From: Pseudomonadota bacterium | Lineage (GTDB): Bacteria > Pseudomonadota > Gammaproteobacteria > UBA9214 | Assembly: GCA_041395565.1 (NCBI GenBank) | Contig: JAWLAI010000007.1 | Location: 62,001 to 126,000 of the forward strand | Direction: 5' to 3' | DNA: 64,000 nt | In this document: piece after piece, positions 1 to 9,424 of the stretch | Layout: the number at the start of each line of letters is the position of its first letter | How positions within the stretch are numbered: position 1 is the first letter of the stretch | Position numbers and translations under genes: made by a program | Notes under the pieces: generated by a model | What the model was told of the DNA's origin: nothing | Database searches by the model: none | The model's input: the letters and a program-made list of their open reading frames with translations, nothing else

Positions 1-1267
1 ACAGTTCGTCGAGATGCGGCAGCAGCGCCGTGCGCCGTGCGCGCGCCGCCGCGTCGCGCTCGACCATGATCGCGGCGGCCTCGTCGTAGGTCAGGCGCGC
101 GTGCGAGCGCATCAGGCCGTCGAAGAAGCGCGACCGCACCAGGCTGCCGTCGCGCTTGATGATCATCTCGCACACCAGGCACAGGCGGTCGACATCCGGA
201 TTCAGCGAGCACAGGCCGTTGGACAGGATCTCGGGCAGCATCGGGATGACACGCTCGGGGAAGTACACCGAGTTGCCGCGCTCGCGCGCCTCCAGGTCCA
301 GCGCCGTATCGGGCTTGACGTAGTGCGACACGTCGGCGATCGCCACCAGCAGGCGCCAGCCCCCGGCCGTGCGTTCGCAGCACACCGCATCGTCGAAATC
401 GCGCGCATCCACGCCATCGATGGTGACCAGCGGCGTCTTGCGCAGGTCCTCGCGGCCGCGTTTCGCCGCAGCCGGCACCTCCGCACCCAGACCCGCGATC
501 TCCTGCGTCACGGCCGCCGGCCAGACCAGCGGCACGTCGTGGCTGCGTATGGCGATGTCGATCTCCATGCCCGGCGCCATGTGGTCGCCGAGCACCTCCA
601 GCACCCTGCCGACCGGCGGCGTGCGCTTGGTCGGCTGCTCGATGATCTCGACGGTGACGATCTGTCCGTGCGCCGCGCCGCCCGCCGCCCCCGCCGGCAC
701 GACGATTTCCTGCGGCAGACGCTTGCTGTCGGGGCTGACGAAGGTGGCGCCGTGCTCGTTGTAGAAACGACCCACGACCTGCTGGGTATTGCGCCGCAAC
801 ACCTCGACCACCGAACCCTCGCGCCGCCCGCGCCGGTCCACGCCGGTGATGCGCACCAGCGCACGGTCGTTATGGAACAGCGCGCGCATCTGGCGCGCCG
901 ACAGGAACACGTCGTCGCTGGCGTCGTCCGGCACCAGGAAGCCGAAGCCGTCCGGGTGGCCCAGCACGCGGCCGGCAACCAGGTCCAGGCGGTCGGCCAC
1001 GGCATAGCGGTCGCGCCGGTTCTGCACCAGCTGGCCGTCGCGGGTCATGGCGTTCAGACGACGTCGCAGCGCCTCCAGGCCGTCCTCCGTGTCGATCCCG
1101 AGCAGCGTGGCCAGTTCCTCGCGGCTGACAGGGTGATCGACCTCGTTGATGATCTCGAGGATATGCTCGCGGCTGGCGATCGGCCGTTCATAGCGCGCTG
1201 CCTCGCGGTCCGCGTGCGGATCGCGCCGGCCGCGGGAGGACGACTTGTTACGGGTTTTTCGTGGCAT
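1..1267 (-). CDS. rnr: Ribonuclease R, N-terminal part (cut by window edge)
   Basis: Processive 3'-5' exoribonuclease that degrades structured RNA and takes part in mRNA, rRNA and tmRNA turnover in the cytoplasm. The visible part (about 422 codons, start ATG at 1267) opens with a basic, Ser/Arg-rich head, then an HTH-like segment, cold-shock-type RNA-binding domains, and the start of the RNB catalytic domain. The catalytic acidic motif reads DGVDARDFDDAV, as in the RNase II/R family. The frame is open at position 1, so the rest of RNB, the S1 domain and the tail lie outside the window. It follows purA and the tRNA-Leu region on the same cluster, as in many gammaproteobacteria. Family assignment is secure. 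Confidence 0.95.
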   Translation of the reverse strand, partial: MPRKTRNKSSSRGRRDPHADREAARYERPIASREHILEIINEVDHPVSREELATLLGIDTEDGLEALRRRLNAMTRDGQLVQNRRDRYAVADRLDLVAGRVLGHPDGFGFLVPDDASDDVFLSARQMRALFHNDRALVRITGVDRRGRREGSVVEVLRRNTQQVVGRFYNEHGATFVSPDSKRLPQEIVVPAGAAGGAAHGQIVTVEIIEQPTKRTPPVGRVLEVLGDHMAPGMEIDIAIRSHDVPLVWPAAVTQEIAGLGAEVPAAAKRGREDLRKTPLVTIDGVDARDFDDAVCCERTAGGWRLLVAIADVSHYVKPDTALDLEARERGNSVYFPERVIPMLPEILSNGLCSLNPDVDRLCLVCEMIIKRDGSLVRSRFFDGLMRSHARLTYDEAAAIMVERDAAARARRTALLPHLDEL

Positions 1268-1314
1268 CGGGGCTGACTCGGGTGCCGCGGCAGATGCGCA
1301 TCGCGGCAGGTAAA

Positions 1315-1343
1315 TTGACAAGAGAAAAATCAGGCGGTAGAGT
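1315..1343 (+). promoter_or_regulatory. Sigma-70 promoter for tRNA-Leu
   Basis: TTGACA (1315-1320) is a consensus -35 box. After exactly 17 bases comes TAGAGT (1338-1343), a fair -10 box. Transcription would begin near 1350, about 33 bases before the mature tRNA, which suits a short 5' leader. It faces away from rnr and towards the tRNA. Prediction from sequence only. Confidence 0.6.
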
Positions 1344-1382
1344 TCGCGGCTCGCCAGGCAGCTTCATGCTGTCATCCATCCC

Positions 1383-1469
1383 GCCGAGGTGGTGAAATTG
1401 GTAGACACGCTAGCTTCAGGTGCTAGTGGGGGTAACCCCGTGGAGGTTCAAGTCCTCTCCTCGGCACCA
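1383..1469 (+). tRNA. tRNA-Leu (anticodon CAG)
   Basis: An 87-nt type II tRNA. The acceptor stem GCCGAGG (from 1383) pairs with CCTCGGC, followed by an encoded CCA (1467-1469). The anticodon stem CTAGC/GCTAG encloses loop TTCAGGT with anticodon CAG at 1417-1419, reading CUG leucine codons. A long variable arm (GGGGGTAACCCC) and a T-loop GTTCAAGTC are present. It lies convergent to purA, whose stop codon is 30 bases downstream. Confidence 0.97.
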
Positions 1470-1498
1470 CTTCCCTGCCGCTCCGGCGCCCGCCCCGC

Positions 1499-2791
1499 TC
1501 AGTCATAGGGATTCTGCAGCACGATCGTCTCCGCGCGGTCGGGACCGGTCGAGACGATGGCGATCGGCGTGGCACACAACTCCTCGATCTTGCGCAGATA
1601 GGACCGGGCGGCGGCCGGCAGATCCTCCAGCCGTTTCGCGCCCACGGTCGATTCCTGCCATCCCGGCATTTCGATGTACTCCGGCCGGCAGCGTTCCAGC
1701 AGGTCGGCACCGGCCGGGGGCACCTCGATGCGCTCGCCGTCGAGCGTGTAGGCGACGCAGATCTGCAGCGTATCGAGCCCGTCCAGCACGTCCAGCTTGG
1801 TGATGCACATGCCGGTCACGCTGTTGATCTCCAGCGAACGCCGCAGGGCGACGGTGTCCAGCCAGCCGCAGCGGCGCTTGCGCCCGGTGGTGGCCCCGAA
1901 CTCGTGGCCGCGCTCGCCGAGGTGGTCGCCGTCGGCATCGAACAGCTCGGTCGGGAACGGGCCGGCACCGACGCGCGTGGTATAGGCCTTGACGATACCC
2001 AGTACGTAATCGAGATGACGCGGTCCCACACCGCTGCCACTGGCCGCGCCGCCGGCCGTGGTGGTCGACGAGGTGACATAGGGATAGGTGCCGTGGTCGA
2101 TGTCCAGCAACGCGCCCTGTGCGCCCTCGAACATGATGTCGCGGCCCTCGCGGCGCAGGCGGTGCAGCAGTCCGGGGATGTCCGCGACCAGCGGCCGGAT
2201 CTGCTCGGCCTGGGCCAGCGCGGTGTCGAGCACCTGCCGGTAGTCGACGGGTGCGGCCTTGAAATAATGCACTAGCGCGTGGTTGTGGTATTCCATGACC
2301 TCGCGCAGGCGTTCAGTGAAATGCGCGGCATCCAGCATCTCGCCCAGCCGCAATCCGCGGCGCGACACCTTGTCTTCGTAGGCCGGACCGATACCGCGCC
2401 CGGTGGTGCCGATGGCCTTCTTGCCGCGCGCCGCCTCGCGCGCCTGGTCGAGCGCGATGTGATAGGGCAGGATCAGCGGGCAGGACTCGCTGATCCGCAG
2501 ACGTGCGCGCGCCGGCACGCCGGCCGCCTCCAGCATGGCAAGCTCTTCCAGCAGCGCATCCGGCGAGAGCACGACGCCGTTGCCGATCAGGCACAGCACG
2601 TTCGCGCGCAGGATGCCGGACGGGATCAGGTGCAGCACCGTCTTGGCACCGTCGATGACCAGGGTATGGCCGGCGTTGTGCCCGCCCTGGAAGCGCACCA
2701 CCGCCGCGGCGCGATCGGTGAGCAGGTCGACGACCTTGCCCTTGCCCTCGTCACCCCACTGGGTACCAATGACGACTACGTTCTTGCCCAT
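1499..2791 (-). CDS. purA: Adenylosuccinate synthetase
   Basis: Joins IMP and aspartate using GTP to form adenylosuccinate, the first step from IMP to AMP. The 430-residue length is normal for the family. The start MGKNVVVIGTQWGDEGKGK gives the N-terminal GDEGKGK loop; GHNAGHT and EGAQGALLDIDHGTYPYVTSS are further signature stretches. ATG at 2791 is chosen over an upstream in-frame start because family members begin just before this loop. It follows hisZ in a conserved minus-strand cluster, with 128 bases between them. No defects seen. Confidence 0.97.
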   Translation of the reverse strand: MGKNVVVIGTQWGDEGKGKVVDLLTDRAAAVVRFQGGHNAGHTLVIDGAKTVLHLIPSGILRANVLCLIGNGVVLSPDALLEELAMLEAAGVPARARLRISESCPLILPYHIALDQAREAARGKKAIGTTGRGIGPAYEDKVSRRGLRLGEMLDAAHFTERLREVMEYHNHALVHYFKAAPVDYRQVLDTALAQAEQIRPLVADIPGLLHRLRREGRDIMFEGAQGALLDIDHGTYPYVTSSTTTAGGAASGSGVGPRHLDYVLGIVKAYTTRVGAGPFPTELFDADGDHLGERGHEFGATTGRKRRCGWLDTVALRRSLEINSVTGMCITKLDVLDGLDTLQICVAYTLDGERIEVPPAGADLLERCRPEYIEMPGWQESTVGAKRLEDLPAAARSYLRKIEELCATPIAIVSTGPDRAETIVLQNPYD

Positions 2792-2919
2792 GACTTGTCT
2801 CGCTCTGATCTTAATGATGTCCTGTTGGTTAGCGGCGCAGCAACGCCGCTGCCGGCGCGGCCCCGCCGTGCCGGTGACCACATGTCATGCAGGGTACCCG
2901 CTACTGCTGCGCCGCCGGA

Positions 2920-4107
2920 TCAGCCCAGCGGCCTGACCACCCAGCCGCCCGCCTCCCGCACCAGTTGCCGCTCGCAGCCCAGCTCGCGCGCGGTTCCGGC
3001 CTGACCCGGCAGGCCGCGCAGTACCCGTTCCCCCCGGCCGCGCAGCTCGGCCACCGCCGCCTCCAGCGGCCCCTCGCTGTCCGCGGGTGCGAATATTGCA
3101 CCCGGGCGGCCGGAGAAGTCACGCGGACTGAGGTCCATCAGGGTTTTCAGATCGGTACTGAAGCCGGTCGCCGGCCGCGCCCGCCCGAAGACCTCGCCGA
3201 TCGCATCGTAGCGCCCGCCGCGGGCGATCTCCTGCCCGCAACCGGGCACGAACACGGCGAACACCATGCCGGTCTGGTAACGGTAGCCGCGCAGTTCGGC
3301 CAGGTCGAAATCGATCTGCACGTCGCCGGCATGGGCCTGCAGCCGGTCGGCGATGGCGCGCAGGTTCTCCAGCGCCTGGATCACCTTCGCGCCGGCGCCG
3401 TCGAGCACCTCGCGCGCGCCGTAGAGCACGTCCCAGCTGCCATTGAGGCCGGCCAGCGCTGCCAGTCGTGCCCGCGGCCCCGGATCGCGCACCAGCTGAT
3501 CCAGCATCTCGCCGATCTCGACCTCCGCCTTGCGCTGCAGCGCTTCGAACAGATCGTTCTCCTGCCCGACGTTCAGGCCGGCGTCGTGCGCGAGGCCGCG
3601 GAAGATGCCGACGTGGCCGAGGTTGAGATGCAGATCGGGAATCTCCAGCAGCGCCAGCGACTCCAGCACCAGACGCAGGATCTCGACATCGCTGTCGACG
3701 CCGGCGTGGCCGAACAGTTCGGCGCCGACCTGCAACGGGCTGCGGGAACCGCCGAAACCGTCGCTGCGGGTGTGCAGCACGGTGCCCAGGTAGCAAAGCC
3801 GGGTCGGGGCGTCGCGGCGCAGCGGATGGGCATCGATACGCGCGGCCTGCGGCGTCATGTCGGCGCGTATCCCCAGCATGCGTCCGCTCAGCAGGTCGGT
3901 GACCTTGAAGGTCTGCAGGTCGAGGTCATTGCCGGCGCCGGTCAGCAGCGACTCGAGGTACTCGATCAGCGGCGGCATGATCAGCTCGTAGCCCCAGCGC
4001 GAAAACAGGTCGAGCAGTTCGCGCCGCGCATACTCCAGCCGCCACGCCTCTGGGGGCAGCACCTCCTCGACGCCTTCCGGCAGCAACCACTGATCCTTGC
4101 GACTCAT
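2920..4107 (-). CDS. hisZ: ATP phosphoribosyltransferase regulatory subunit
   Basis: HisZ is a histidyl-tRNA synthetase paralogue that binds short-form HisG and is needed for the first step of histidine synthesis; it does not charge tRNA. The 395-residue protein starts MSRKDQWLLPEGVEE and carries class II aaRS-like stretches (ADMTPQAARIDAH, GGRYDAIGEVFGR) but lacks the C-terminal anticodon-binding domain present in HisS at 25366-26640. ATG at 4107 is chosen because upstream in-frame codons fall into the DUF2065 gene. Its presence implies a short-form HisG elsewhere in the genome. The hisZ-purA pair is common in gammaproteobacteria. Confidence 0.94.
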   Translation of the reverse strand: MSRKDQWLLPEGVEEVLPPEAWRLEYARRELLDLFSRWGYELIMPPLIEYLESLLTGAGNDLDLQTFKVTDLLSGRMLGIRADMTPQAARIDAHPLRRDAPTRLCYLGTVLHTRSDGFGGSRSPLQVGAELFGHAGVDSDVEILRLVLESLALLEIPDLHLNLGHVGIFRGLAHDAGLNVGQENDLFEALQRKAEVEIGEMLDQLVRDPGPRARLAALAGLNGSWDVLYGAREVLDGAGAKVIQALENLRAIADRLQAHAGDVQIDFDLAELRGYRYQTGMVFAVFVPGCGQEIARGGRYDAIGEVFGRARPATGFSTDLKTLMDLSPRDFSGRPGAIFAPADSEGPLEAAVAELRGRGERVLRGLPGQAGTARELGCERQLVREAGGWVVRPLG

Positions 4108-4123
4108 GTCGGTTTCCTGTGTT

Positions 4124-4324
4124 TCAGCCACGCACCAGGTACAGCAGGAGCGTCCCGAGCGCCATGCTGGCCAGTCCGGCCAGGCGCAGCGTCCGGTCAT
4201 CGACCTGCGACACGGTCTCCAGCATGCGCCGCATGCCGCCCGGGTTGAGAAACGGCAGCATGCCCTCGATGACCAGCACCAGCGCGAGTGCGGCGAGCAG
4301 GTCGGCCCAGTTCAGCACGGGCAT
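4124..4324 (-). CDS. DUF2065 small membrane protein (YjeT-like)
   Basis: A 66-residue protein with two predicted membrane helices: residues about 8-24 (LLAALALVLVIEGMLPFL) and about 48-64 (LAGLASMALGTLLLYLV), joined by a polar loop with Arg pairs. Length and the IEGMLPFLNP stretch match the DUF2065/YjeT family, whose function is unknown. It sits between hflC and hisZ, the place this family occupies in many gammaproteobacteria, which suggests co-transcription with hflKC. Confidence 0.88.
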   Translation of the reverse strand: MPVLNWADLLAALALVLVIEGMLPFLNPGGMRRMLETVSQVDDRTLRLAGLASMALGTLLLYLVRG

Positions 4325-4371
4325 GCCGACCGGGCCGGGGCTGTGCCGGCAGAGCGCGCCGCGTGCCGCAC

Positions 4372-5247
4372 CTACCTGTCAGCCTGGCTGCCGCCGGTGC
4401 TCCCGAAATAACGGAAGAACTCGGAATCGGGCTCGAGCACCAGCACGTCCTGCGGACTCGCCAGCGCCGTGCGATAGGCGTTCATGCTGCGGTAGAAATC
4501 GTAGAACTCGCGGTTCTTGCCGTAGGCCTTGCCGTAGATTTCCGTCGCCTTGGCGTCGCCCTCGCCGCGGATCTTCTCGGCGTCGCGCTGGGCCTCGGCG
4601 AGGATGACCGTACGCTCGCGCTCGGCGACGGCACGGATCCCCTTGGCGGCCTCCTCGCCCTGGGCGCGGTGTTCCTTGGCGATACGCTCGCGTTCGGCGC
4701 GCATACGCTGGAACACCGAGTTGCGGACATCCTCGGGCAGCTCGATCTGCTTGATGCGCACGTCGATGATCTCGATACCGAACGGCGATACCTCGGTGTT
4801 GCCGACCCGGGTGAGGTTGTCCATCATCTGGGCGCGCTCGCCGGAGACGACCTGCTTGATGGTGCGCTGATCGAATTCGAGCTGCAGACCGTTCTTGATG
4901 ATCTGCAGCAGGCGCAGGCTCGCCGCGCGTTCGTCACCCACGAACGAGGTGTAGAACTTCGCGGCGTCGGCGATGCGCCACTTGATGAAGAAGTTGACGG
5001 AGACGTTCTTCTTCTCGCTGGTCAGGAAGCGCTCGGGGCGCGTGTCCAGCGTGAGGATGCGCTTGTCGAACTTGCGCACGTTGTTGAGCGGCCAGGGCGC
5101 CTTGAAATGCAGGCCCGGGCCGTAATCCGCGCGCACGATCTCGCCGAGCTGGAAGCGGATCGCGACCTGGCGCTCGTCGACGATGAAGATCGAGGTCATG
5201 GCGACCAGGGCGGCCAGTGCCAGCAGTACTATCAGGACTCGGACCAT
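4372..5247 (-). CDS. hflC: FtsH protease modulator HflC
   Basis: HflC forms with HflK a membrane complex that surrounds and modulates the FtsH protease. The 291-residue protein has an N-terminal membrane anchor (MVRVLIVLLALAALVAMTS) followed by a prohibitin/SPFH domain and a long charged helix rich in Arg, Glu and Ala (about residues 180-250). ATG at 5247 lies 3 bases after the hflK stop (5252-5250); a TTG six bases upstream is possible but less likely. Tight spacing implies translational coupling with hflK. Confidence 0.95.
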   Translation of the reverse strand: MVRVLIVLLALAALVAMTSIFIVDERQVAIRFQLGEIVRADYGPGLHFKAPWPLNNVRKFDKRILTLDTRPERFLTSEKKNVSVNFFIKWRIADAAKFYTSFVGDERAASLRLLQIIKNGLQLEFDQRTIKQVVSGERAQMMDNLTRVGNTEVSPFGIEIIDVRIKQIELPEDVRNSVFQRMRAERERIAKEHRAQGEEAAKGIRAVAERERTVILAEAQRDAEKIRGEGDAKATEIYGKAYGKNREFYDFYRSMNAYRTALASPQDVLVLEPDSEFFRYFGSTGGSQADR

Positions 5248-5249
5248 GA

Positions 5250-6380
5250 TCAACGCCCTCCCTCGCCGCGCGTGCTGCGGCGCAGCGGGATATCGGGCTG
5301 CTCGCCCGTCGCCGCATCCGGCAGGTACGAGGCGCCCATGTCCGGCGTCGACAGCATGCTGCCGCGCGACTCCATCAGGCGATCCAGCGGGATGTACATG
5401 AGGTTGTTGCCGTCCTTGACCTGCATGACGACCTTGCTGGTGTTCGCCAGCACGTACTCCATGGTCTCGAGGTACATGCGCTTGCGGGTCACCTCGGGCG
5501 CCTTCTCGTACTCGGTCAGCGTCTGCAGGAAGCGGCTGGCCTCGCCCTCGGCCTTGGCGATGACCTGCTCGCGGTAGGCGTTTGCGTCCTCGCGCTTGCG
5601 CGTGGCGTCACCGCGCGCCTTGGGCAGGATATCCAGGGCATAGGCCTCGGCCTGGTTCTTGTAGCGCACCTCGTCCTCCTGCGCCTTGATGGCATCCTCG
5701 AACGCGCCCTGCACTTCCTCCGGCGGCTGCGGATCCTGCAGGTTGACGCTGGTGAGCACCAGGCCGGTGCGGTACTTGTCGAGCATCTCCTGGGTCAGGT
5801 CCTTGGTCTGCTGCACGATGGTGCCGCGGCCGCCGCTGAGGAAGGCGTCCATGGCGATGCCGCCGACCACCTCGCGCAACGCGCTCTCGGTGGCCTCCTG
5901 CAGGGTGAAATCAGGATCGCGGACCTGGAACACGTAGTCCTTCGCGTCCTTGATCTGGTACTGCACGGCCAGCTCGACCTGGATGATGTTCTCGTCCTTG
6001 GTCAGCATCTTGGCCCGGTGGCTGACCGTGCGCAGACGGTCGACATCGACCACGTCGACGGTGTCTACGCCACGCGGGTACCAGTGCGGTCCCGGCTCGG
6101 TGACGGCGTGGAACTTGCCCAGGCGCAGGACGACGCCGCGCTCGGCCGGTTCGACGATATAGATGCCGGAGAGCACCCACGCCAGCAGCGCGAGCACCAG
6201 CACCAGACCAAAATTGAACGGTTTGCCGTTACCGCCGCCACCGCGCCCGGCCCGGCCGCCGAAAAAGCTGTTCATGCGTTCGCGCAGCTTGCGCGCCACC
6301 TCGTCGAGGTCCGGCGGGCCTTCGTTACCGCCGCCACCCCACGGGTCGCGCTTGCCGCCACCCGGTTCATTCCATGCCAT
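5250..6380 (-). CDS. hflK: FtsH protease modulator HflK
   Basis: Partner of HflC in the SPFH complex around FtsH. The 376-residue protein starts MAWNEPGGGKRDPWGGGG, a Gly-rich cytoplasmic head typical of HflK, then one membrane helix (about residues 62-82, FGLVLVLALLAWVLSGIYIV), the SPFH domain and a helical C-terminus. ATG at 6380 fits the family start; an upstream GTG-type extension contains no conserved sequence. It lies between hflX and hflC in the standard order. Confidence 0.95.
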   Translation of the reverse strand: MAWNEPGGGKRDPWGGGGNEGPPDLDEVARKLRERMNSFFGGRAGRGGGGNGKPFNFGLVLVLALLAWVLSGIYIVEPAERGVVLRLGKFHAVTEPGPHWYPRGVDTVDVVDVDRLRTVSHRAKMLTKDENIIQVELAVQYQIKDAKDYVFQVRDPDFTLQEATESALREVVGGIAMDAFLSGGRGTIVQQTKDLTQEMLDKYRTGLVLTSVNLQDPQPPEEVQGAFEDAIKAQEDEVRYKNQAEAYALDILPKARGDATRKREDANAYREQVIAKAEGEASRFLQTLTEYEKAPEVTRKRMYLETMEYVLANTSKVVMQVKDGNNLMYIPLDRLMESRGSMLSTPDMGASYLPDAATGEQPDIPLRRSTRGEGGR

Positions 6381-6448
6381 ACGATACACTCCAGTCAGCA
6401 AACAATGCCCGGCACGCCGGTTGGCATGCGCACGGCCAGTGTGCAAGT

Positions 6449-7771
6449 TTAAGAAGCTTGGGCGGTGCCCGCAACAAGTGCGGAGGAATCAGCAGGATGG
6501 AATTCGCTCTCGCCCCCTGCCTCGCGAATCAGCCGGTCGATGTTACGCTGCGCCATGCAGATCTCCAGCCACCAGTTGCCACGCTCGTCGACACGCTCGG
6601 ACAGGACCTGGCCGATAGTATACAGCGATGAGCGCACCGCCCCGGCCGTGACGGGCAGGCGCAGCCAGCCATGCACCTGGTGGCCCTCGAAATGCGCACT
6701 GAGCGCCTCTGAAAGCAGTTCCAGGCCGGCGCCGGACACCGCGGACACCCAGACCCGGTCCGGCAGGCCGTCCGGCCCGTATTCCAGATGCGGCTCGAGA
6801 TCCGCCGCCAGGTCGATCTTGTTGTAGACCCGTATCTGCGGTATCTGTGCCGCCCCGATCTCCTCGAGCACCGCGTTCACCTGCTCGATGTGCGCGAGCT
6901 TCTCCTCGTCCTGGGAATCCACCACGTGCAGCAGCAGGTCGGCGCGCCGCGTCTCCTCGAGGGTGGCGCGGAATGCCGCGACCAGGTCATGCGGCAGGTG
7001 GCGGATGAAACCCACGGTGTCCGCCAGCACCAGCGGACCGACCCCGGGCACCTCGATGCGCCGCAGCGTGGGATCGAGCGTGGCGAACAGCTGGTCGGCC
7101 GCGTAGGCATGCGCACCGCTCAGGGTATTGAACAGCGTGGACTTGCCGGCGTTGGTGTAGCCGACCAGCGAAACCGTGGGAATCTCGGCACGGGCGCGCG
7201 CACGGCGACCCTGGTCGCGCTGGCGCTCCACCTTCTCGAGGCGACGGTTGATCATCTTGATGCGCGCATTGATCATGCGGCGGTCGGACTCGAGCTGGGT
7301 CTCGCCCGGTCCGCGCAGGCCGATACCGCCTTTCTGGCGCTCGAGATGCGTCCAGCCCCGCACCAGGCGGCTGGACAGGTGTGTCAGCTGCGCCAGTTCG
7401 ACCTGCAGCTTGCCTTCGAAGGAACGTGCACGCTGCGCGAAGATATCCAGGATCAGGCCCGTGCGACCGAGCACGCGACAGGACAGCAGGCGCTCGAGAT
7501 TGCGCTCCTGGCTGGGGCTCAGGGTGTGATTGAAGATCACGACGTCGGCTGCGTGTTCGCGTACCGCGACGTGGATTTCCTCGGCCTTGCCCTGACCGAC
7601 GTACAGCCGGGGCTCGGGTACCGCGCGCGTCGCCGTGATGGTGGCGACCGGTGTCGCACCTGCGGAACGGACCAGCTCGGTGAATTCCTGCAGATCTTCC
7701 TGCCCGGCCTGTGCCGGGAAAAACACATGGACCAGTACGGCCCGCTCACCAGACTTAGGGCGTTCGAACAA
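6449..7771 (-). CDS. hflX: GTPase HflX
   Basis: Ribosome-associated GTPase that splits stalled or heat-damaged ribosomes. The 440-residue protein has the HflX N-terminal domain with the glycine-rich GGIGLRGPGETQLE segment, a coiled linker (about residues 160-195), and a G domain with GYTNAGKST (G1), DTVGFIRHLPHDL (G3) and NKIDL (G4). The start appears to be TTG at 7771 (MFERPKSGERA), since the family begins with M-F-(D/E)-R and no ATG is near. It follows hfq by 29 bases in the usual order. Confidence 0.95.
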   Translation of the reverse strand: MFERPKSGERAVLVHVFFPAQAGQEDLQEFTELVRSAGATPVATITATRAVPEPRLYVGQGKAEEIHVAVREHAADVVIFNHTLSPSQERNLERLLSCRVLGRTGLILDIFAQRARSFEGKLQVELAQLTHLSSRLVRGWTHLERQKGGIGLRGPGETQLESDRRMINARIKMINRRLEKVERQRDQGRRARARAEIPTVSLVGYTNAGKSTLFNTLSGAHAYAADQLFATLDPTLRRIEVPGVGPLVLADTVGFIRHLPHDLVAAFRATLEETRRADLLLHVVDSQDEEKLAHIEQVNAVLEEIGAAQIPQIRVYNKIDLAADLEPHLEYGPDGLPDRVWVSAVSGAGLELLSEALSAHFEGHQVHGWLRLPVTAGAVRSSLYTIGQVLSERVDERGNWWLEICMAQRNIDRLIREAGGESEFHPADSSALVAGTAQAS

Positions 7772-7800
7772 TCAACTGCACCATCATGAAGGGATCGTGT

Positions 7801-8055
7801 TCAGGCATTGCCGGGCTCCGAACCGCCCGCGTCGTCGCCGCCGGAGATCCGCACATTGCGCGCCGGCACCACCGTGGAGATCGCATGCTTGTAGACCATC
7901 TGGCTCACCGCATTCTTGAGCAGCACCACAAACTGATCAAATGATTCGATCTGACCCTGCAGCTTGATGCCGTTCACCAGGTAGATCGATACCGGGACTC
8001 GCTCTTTGCGCAGCGCATTCAAAAATGGATCCTGCAAAGATTGTCCTCTATTCAT
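7801..8055 (-). CDS. hfq: RNA chaperone Hfq
   Basis: Hexameric Sm-like protein that pairs small RNAs with mRNA targets. The 84-residue sequence starts MNRGQSLQDPFLNALRKERV; the Sm1 stretch (VSIYLVNGIKLQGQIESFDQ) and Sm2 signature (YKHAISTVVPAR) are intact. The C-terminal tail is short (about 17 residues, Gly/Asp-rich). A strong ribosome site (AAGGAGATAATG) precedes the ATG at 8055. It lies in the miaA-hfq-hflX order conserved across gammaproteobacteria. Confidence 0.98.
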   Translation of the reverse strand: MNRGQSLQDPFLNALRKERVPVSIYLVNGIKLQGQIESFDQFVVLLKNAVSQMVYKHAISTVVPARNVRISGGDDAGGSEPGNA

Positions 8056-8193
8056 GTCATTATCTCCTTTTTGTTGTACTACCAGCCAGCTGTGGCCGAC
8101 AGACCGCTAATTTCGCGTGAATATTAGTGGAATATGCGGTTTAATTCCACGATCTTTATCATACCTGTTTTCCTGCCGTATCACAGACTTGTT

Positions 8194-9141
8194 TCAGACC
8201 CGCGCCAGAACCTCGGCGACCCGTGCCGCAATGCGTCCGGGGGTCGCCGGATCCTCCGGCGCAAACACCTCGGCATCCCGCTCGCTGCGCAGCCAGGTGA
8301 GCTGCCGCCTGGCGTATTGCCGCGTGACCGCCGTGATTTTCCTGAGCATTTCCTCCCGTGACAGGCCGCCTGCGAGGTACTCCCACATCTGGCGGTAACC
8401 GACTGCGCGCAGGGCCGGGAGTTCCGGCGTCAGGTCGCCACGCCCCATCAGGGTGCGTACCTCGGCCTCGAACCCGGCCGCGAGCATGGCAGCAAAACGG
8501 GCCTCGATGCGCGCGTGCAGCAGCGCCCGGTCCGCAGGCATCAGGGCGAGCTTCAGCACCCGTGTCGGCAGCGCCGCGCCGCGCCCCCGCGCCAGCAACT
8601 CGCTCATCGGTTTCCCGGTCATTTCATAAACTTCCAGCGCACGCAGGATGCGCTGCGTATCGTTGGCATGGAGCCGCGCCGCAGTCGCCGGGTCCACCGC
8701 CGCCAGGCGCCGGTGCAGCGCCGCAAGCCCCTGCCCGGCCAGCTCGGCCTGCAGTGTGGCCCGCACGGCCGGGTCCGCGGCCGGCAACGGGGACAACCCC
8801 TGCTGCAGGGCGCGAAAATACAGGAAGGTCCCGCCGACCAGCAGCGGCACCCGCCCGTGCGCACCGATTTCGTGCATGGCGGCCAGCGCATCGGCACGAA
8901 ACTCCGCCGCCGAATACGGCTCGGTCGGCTCGCGGATATCGATCAACCGGTGCGGGGCCTCGCGCAGCAGTGCCGGGCCCGGCTTGGCGGTCCCGATATC
9001 CATGCCGCGGTAGACCAGCGCCGAATCGACGCTGATGATCTCCAGCGGGAAGCGGCGCACCAGTTCGGCCGCCAGCGCGGTCTTGCCCGCGGCGGTCGGC
9101 CCCATCAGGAAGATGGCGGGCGGGAGATCGTGTTCAGACAT
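8194..9141 (-). CDS. miaA: tRNA dimethylallyltransferase
   Basis: Transfers dimethylallyl to N6 of A37 in tRNAs that read codons starting with U. The 315-residue length is typical. The P-loop GPTAAGKTALA lies at residues 14-24 and is followed by ISVDSALVYRGMDIGTAKP, the substrate-binding signature. ATG at 9141 gives the usual short head before the P-loop. The 138-base gap to hfq may hold an hfq promoter, as known in related bacteria, but no clear boxes were assigned. Confidence 0.96.
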   Translation of the reverse strand: MSEHDLPPAIFLMGPTAAGKTALAAELVRRFPLEIISVDSALVYRGMDIGTAKPGPALLREAPHRLIDIREPTEPYSAAEFRADALAAMHEIGAHGRVPLLVGGTFLYFRALQQGLSPLPAADPAVRATLQAELAGQGLAALHRRLAAVDPATAARLHANDTQRILRALEVYEMTGKPMSELLARGRGAALPTRVLKLALMPADRALLHARIEARFAAMLAAGFEAEVRTLMGRGDLTPELPALRAVGYRQMWEYLAGGLSREEMLRKITAVTRQYARRQLTWLRSERDAEVFAPEDPATPGRIAARVAEVLARV

Positions 9142-9312
9142 TGACAGGAATCATCACGCGCAAAGCCGCCACGGCGCCATGTGCATCAAATCGCCTCAGC
9201 GGGCAAGCGTTCACACAGGATATACATGCGGTTCACGAAAAGTGTTCTGGGGCTGGGGTGATTGATTTTCAAGATCACTTGAACCTGTCTCGGAATATGT
9301 CCTGGTGTTGGA

Positions 9313-9392
9313 TGACGTCACGTCCGCGGTGGCCGGCATCCAGAAACGCCTTTGAATACCGGATTTCCGCCTGCGCGGGAATGCCAACCGCA
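9313..9392. repeat. REP-like imperfect hairpin in the miaA-mutL gap
   Basis: The 9142-9686 gap holds no gene. This segment contains GGCCGGCATCCAG on one side and CCGCCTGCGCGGGAATGCC on the other, the same arms found in the repeats near 33484, 48680 and 60710 (generic form: CATTCCCGCGCAGGCGGGAA...CTGGAT). It is a degenerate copy with several mismatches. GC-rich hairpins with this core are spread widely in proteobacterial genomes. Confidence 0.5.
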
Positions 9393-9424
9393 TGCGCTTG
9401 CACTGCAAATCGGGATTTTGAGAC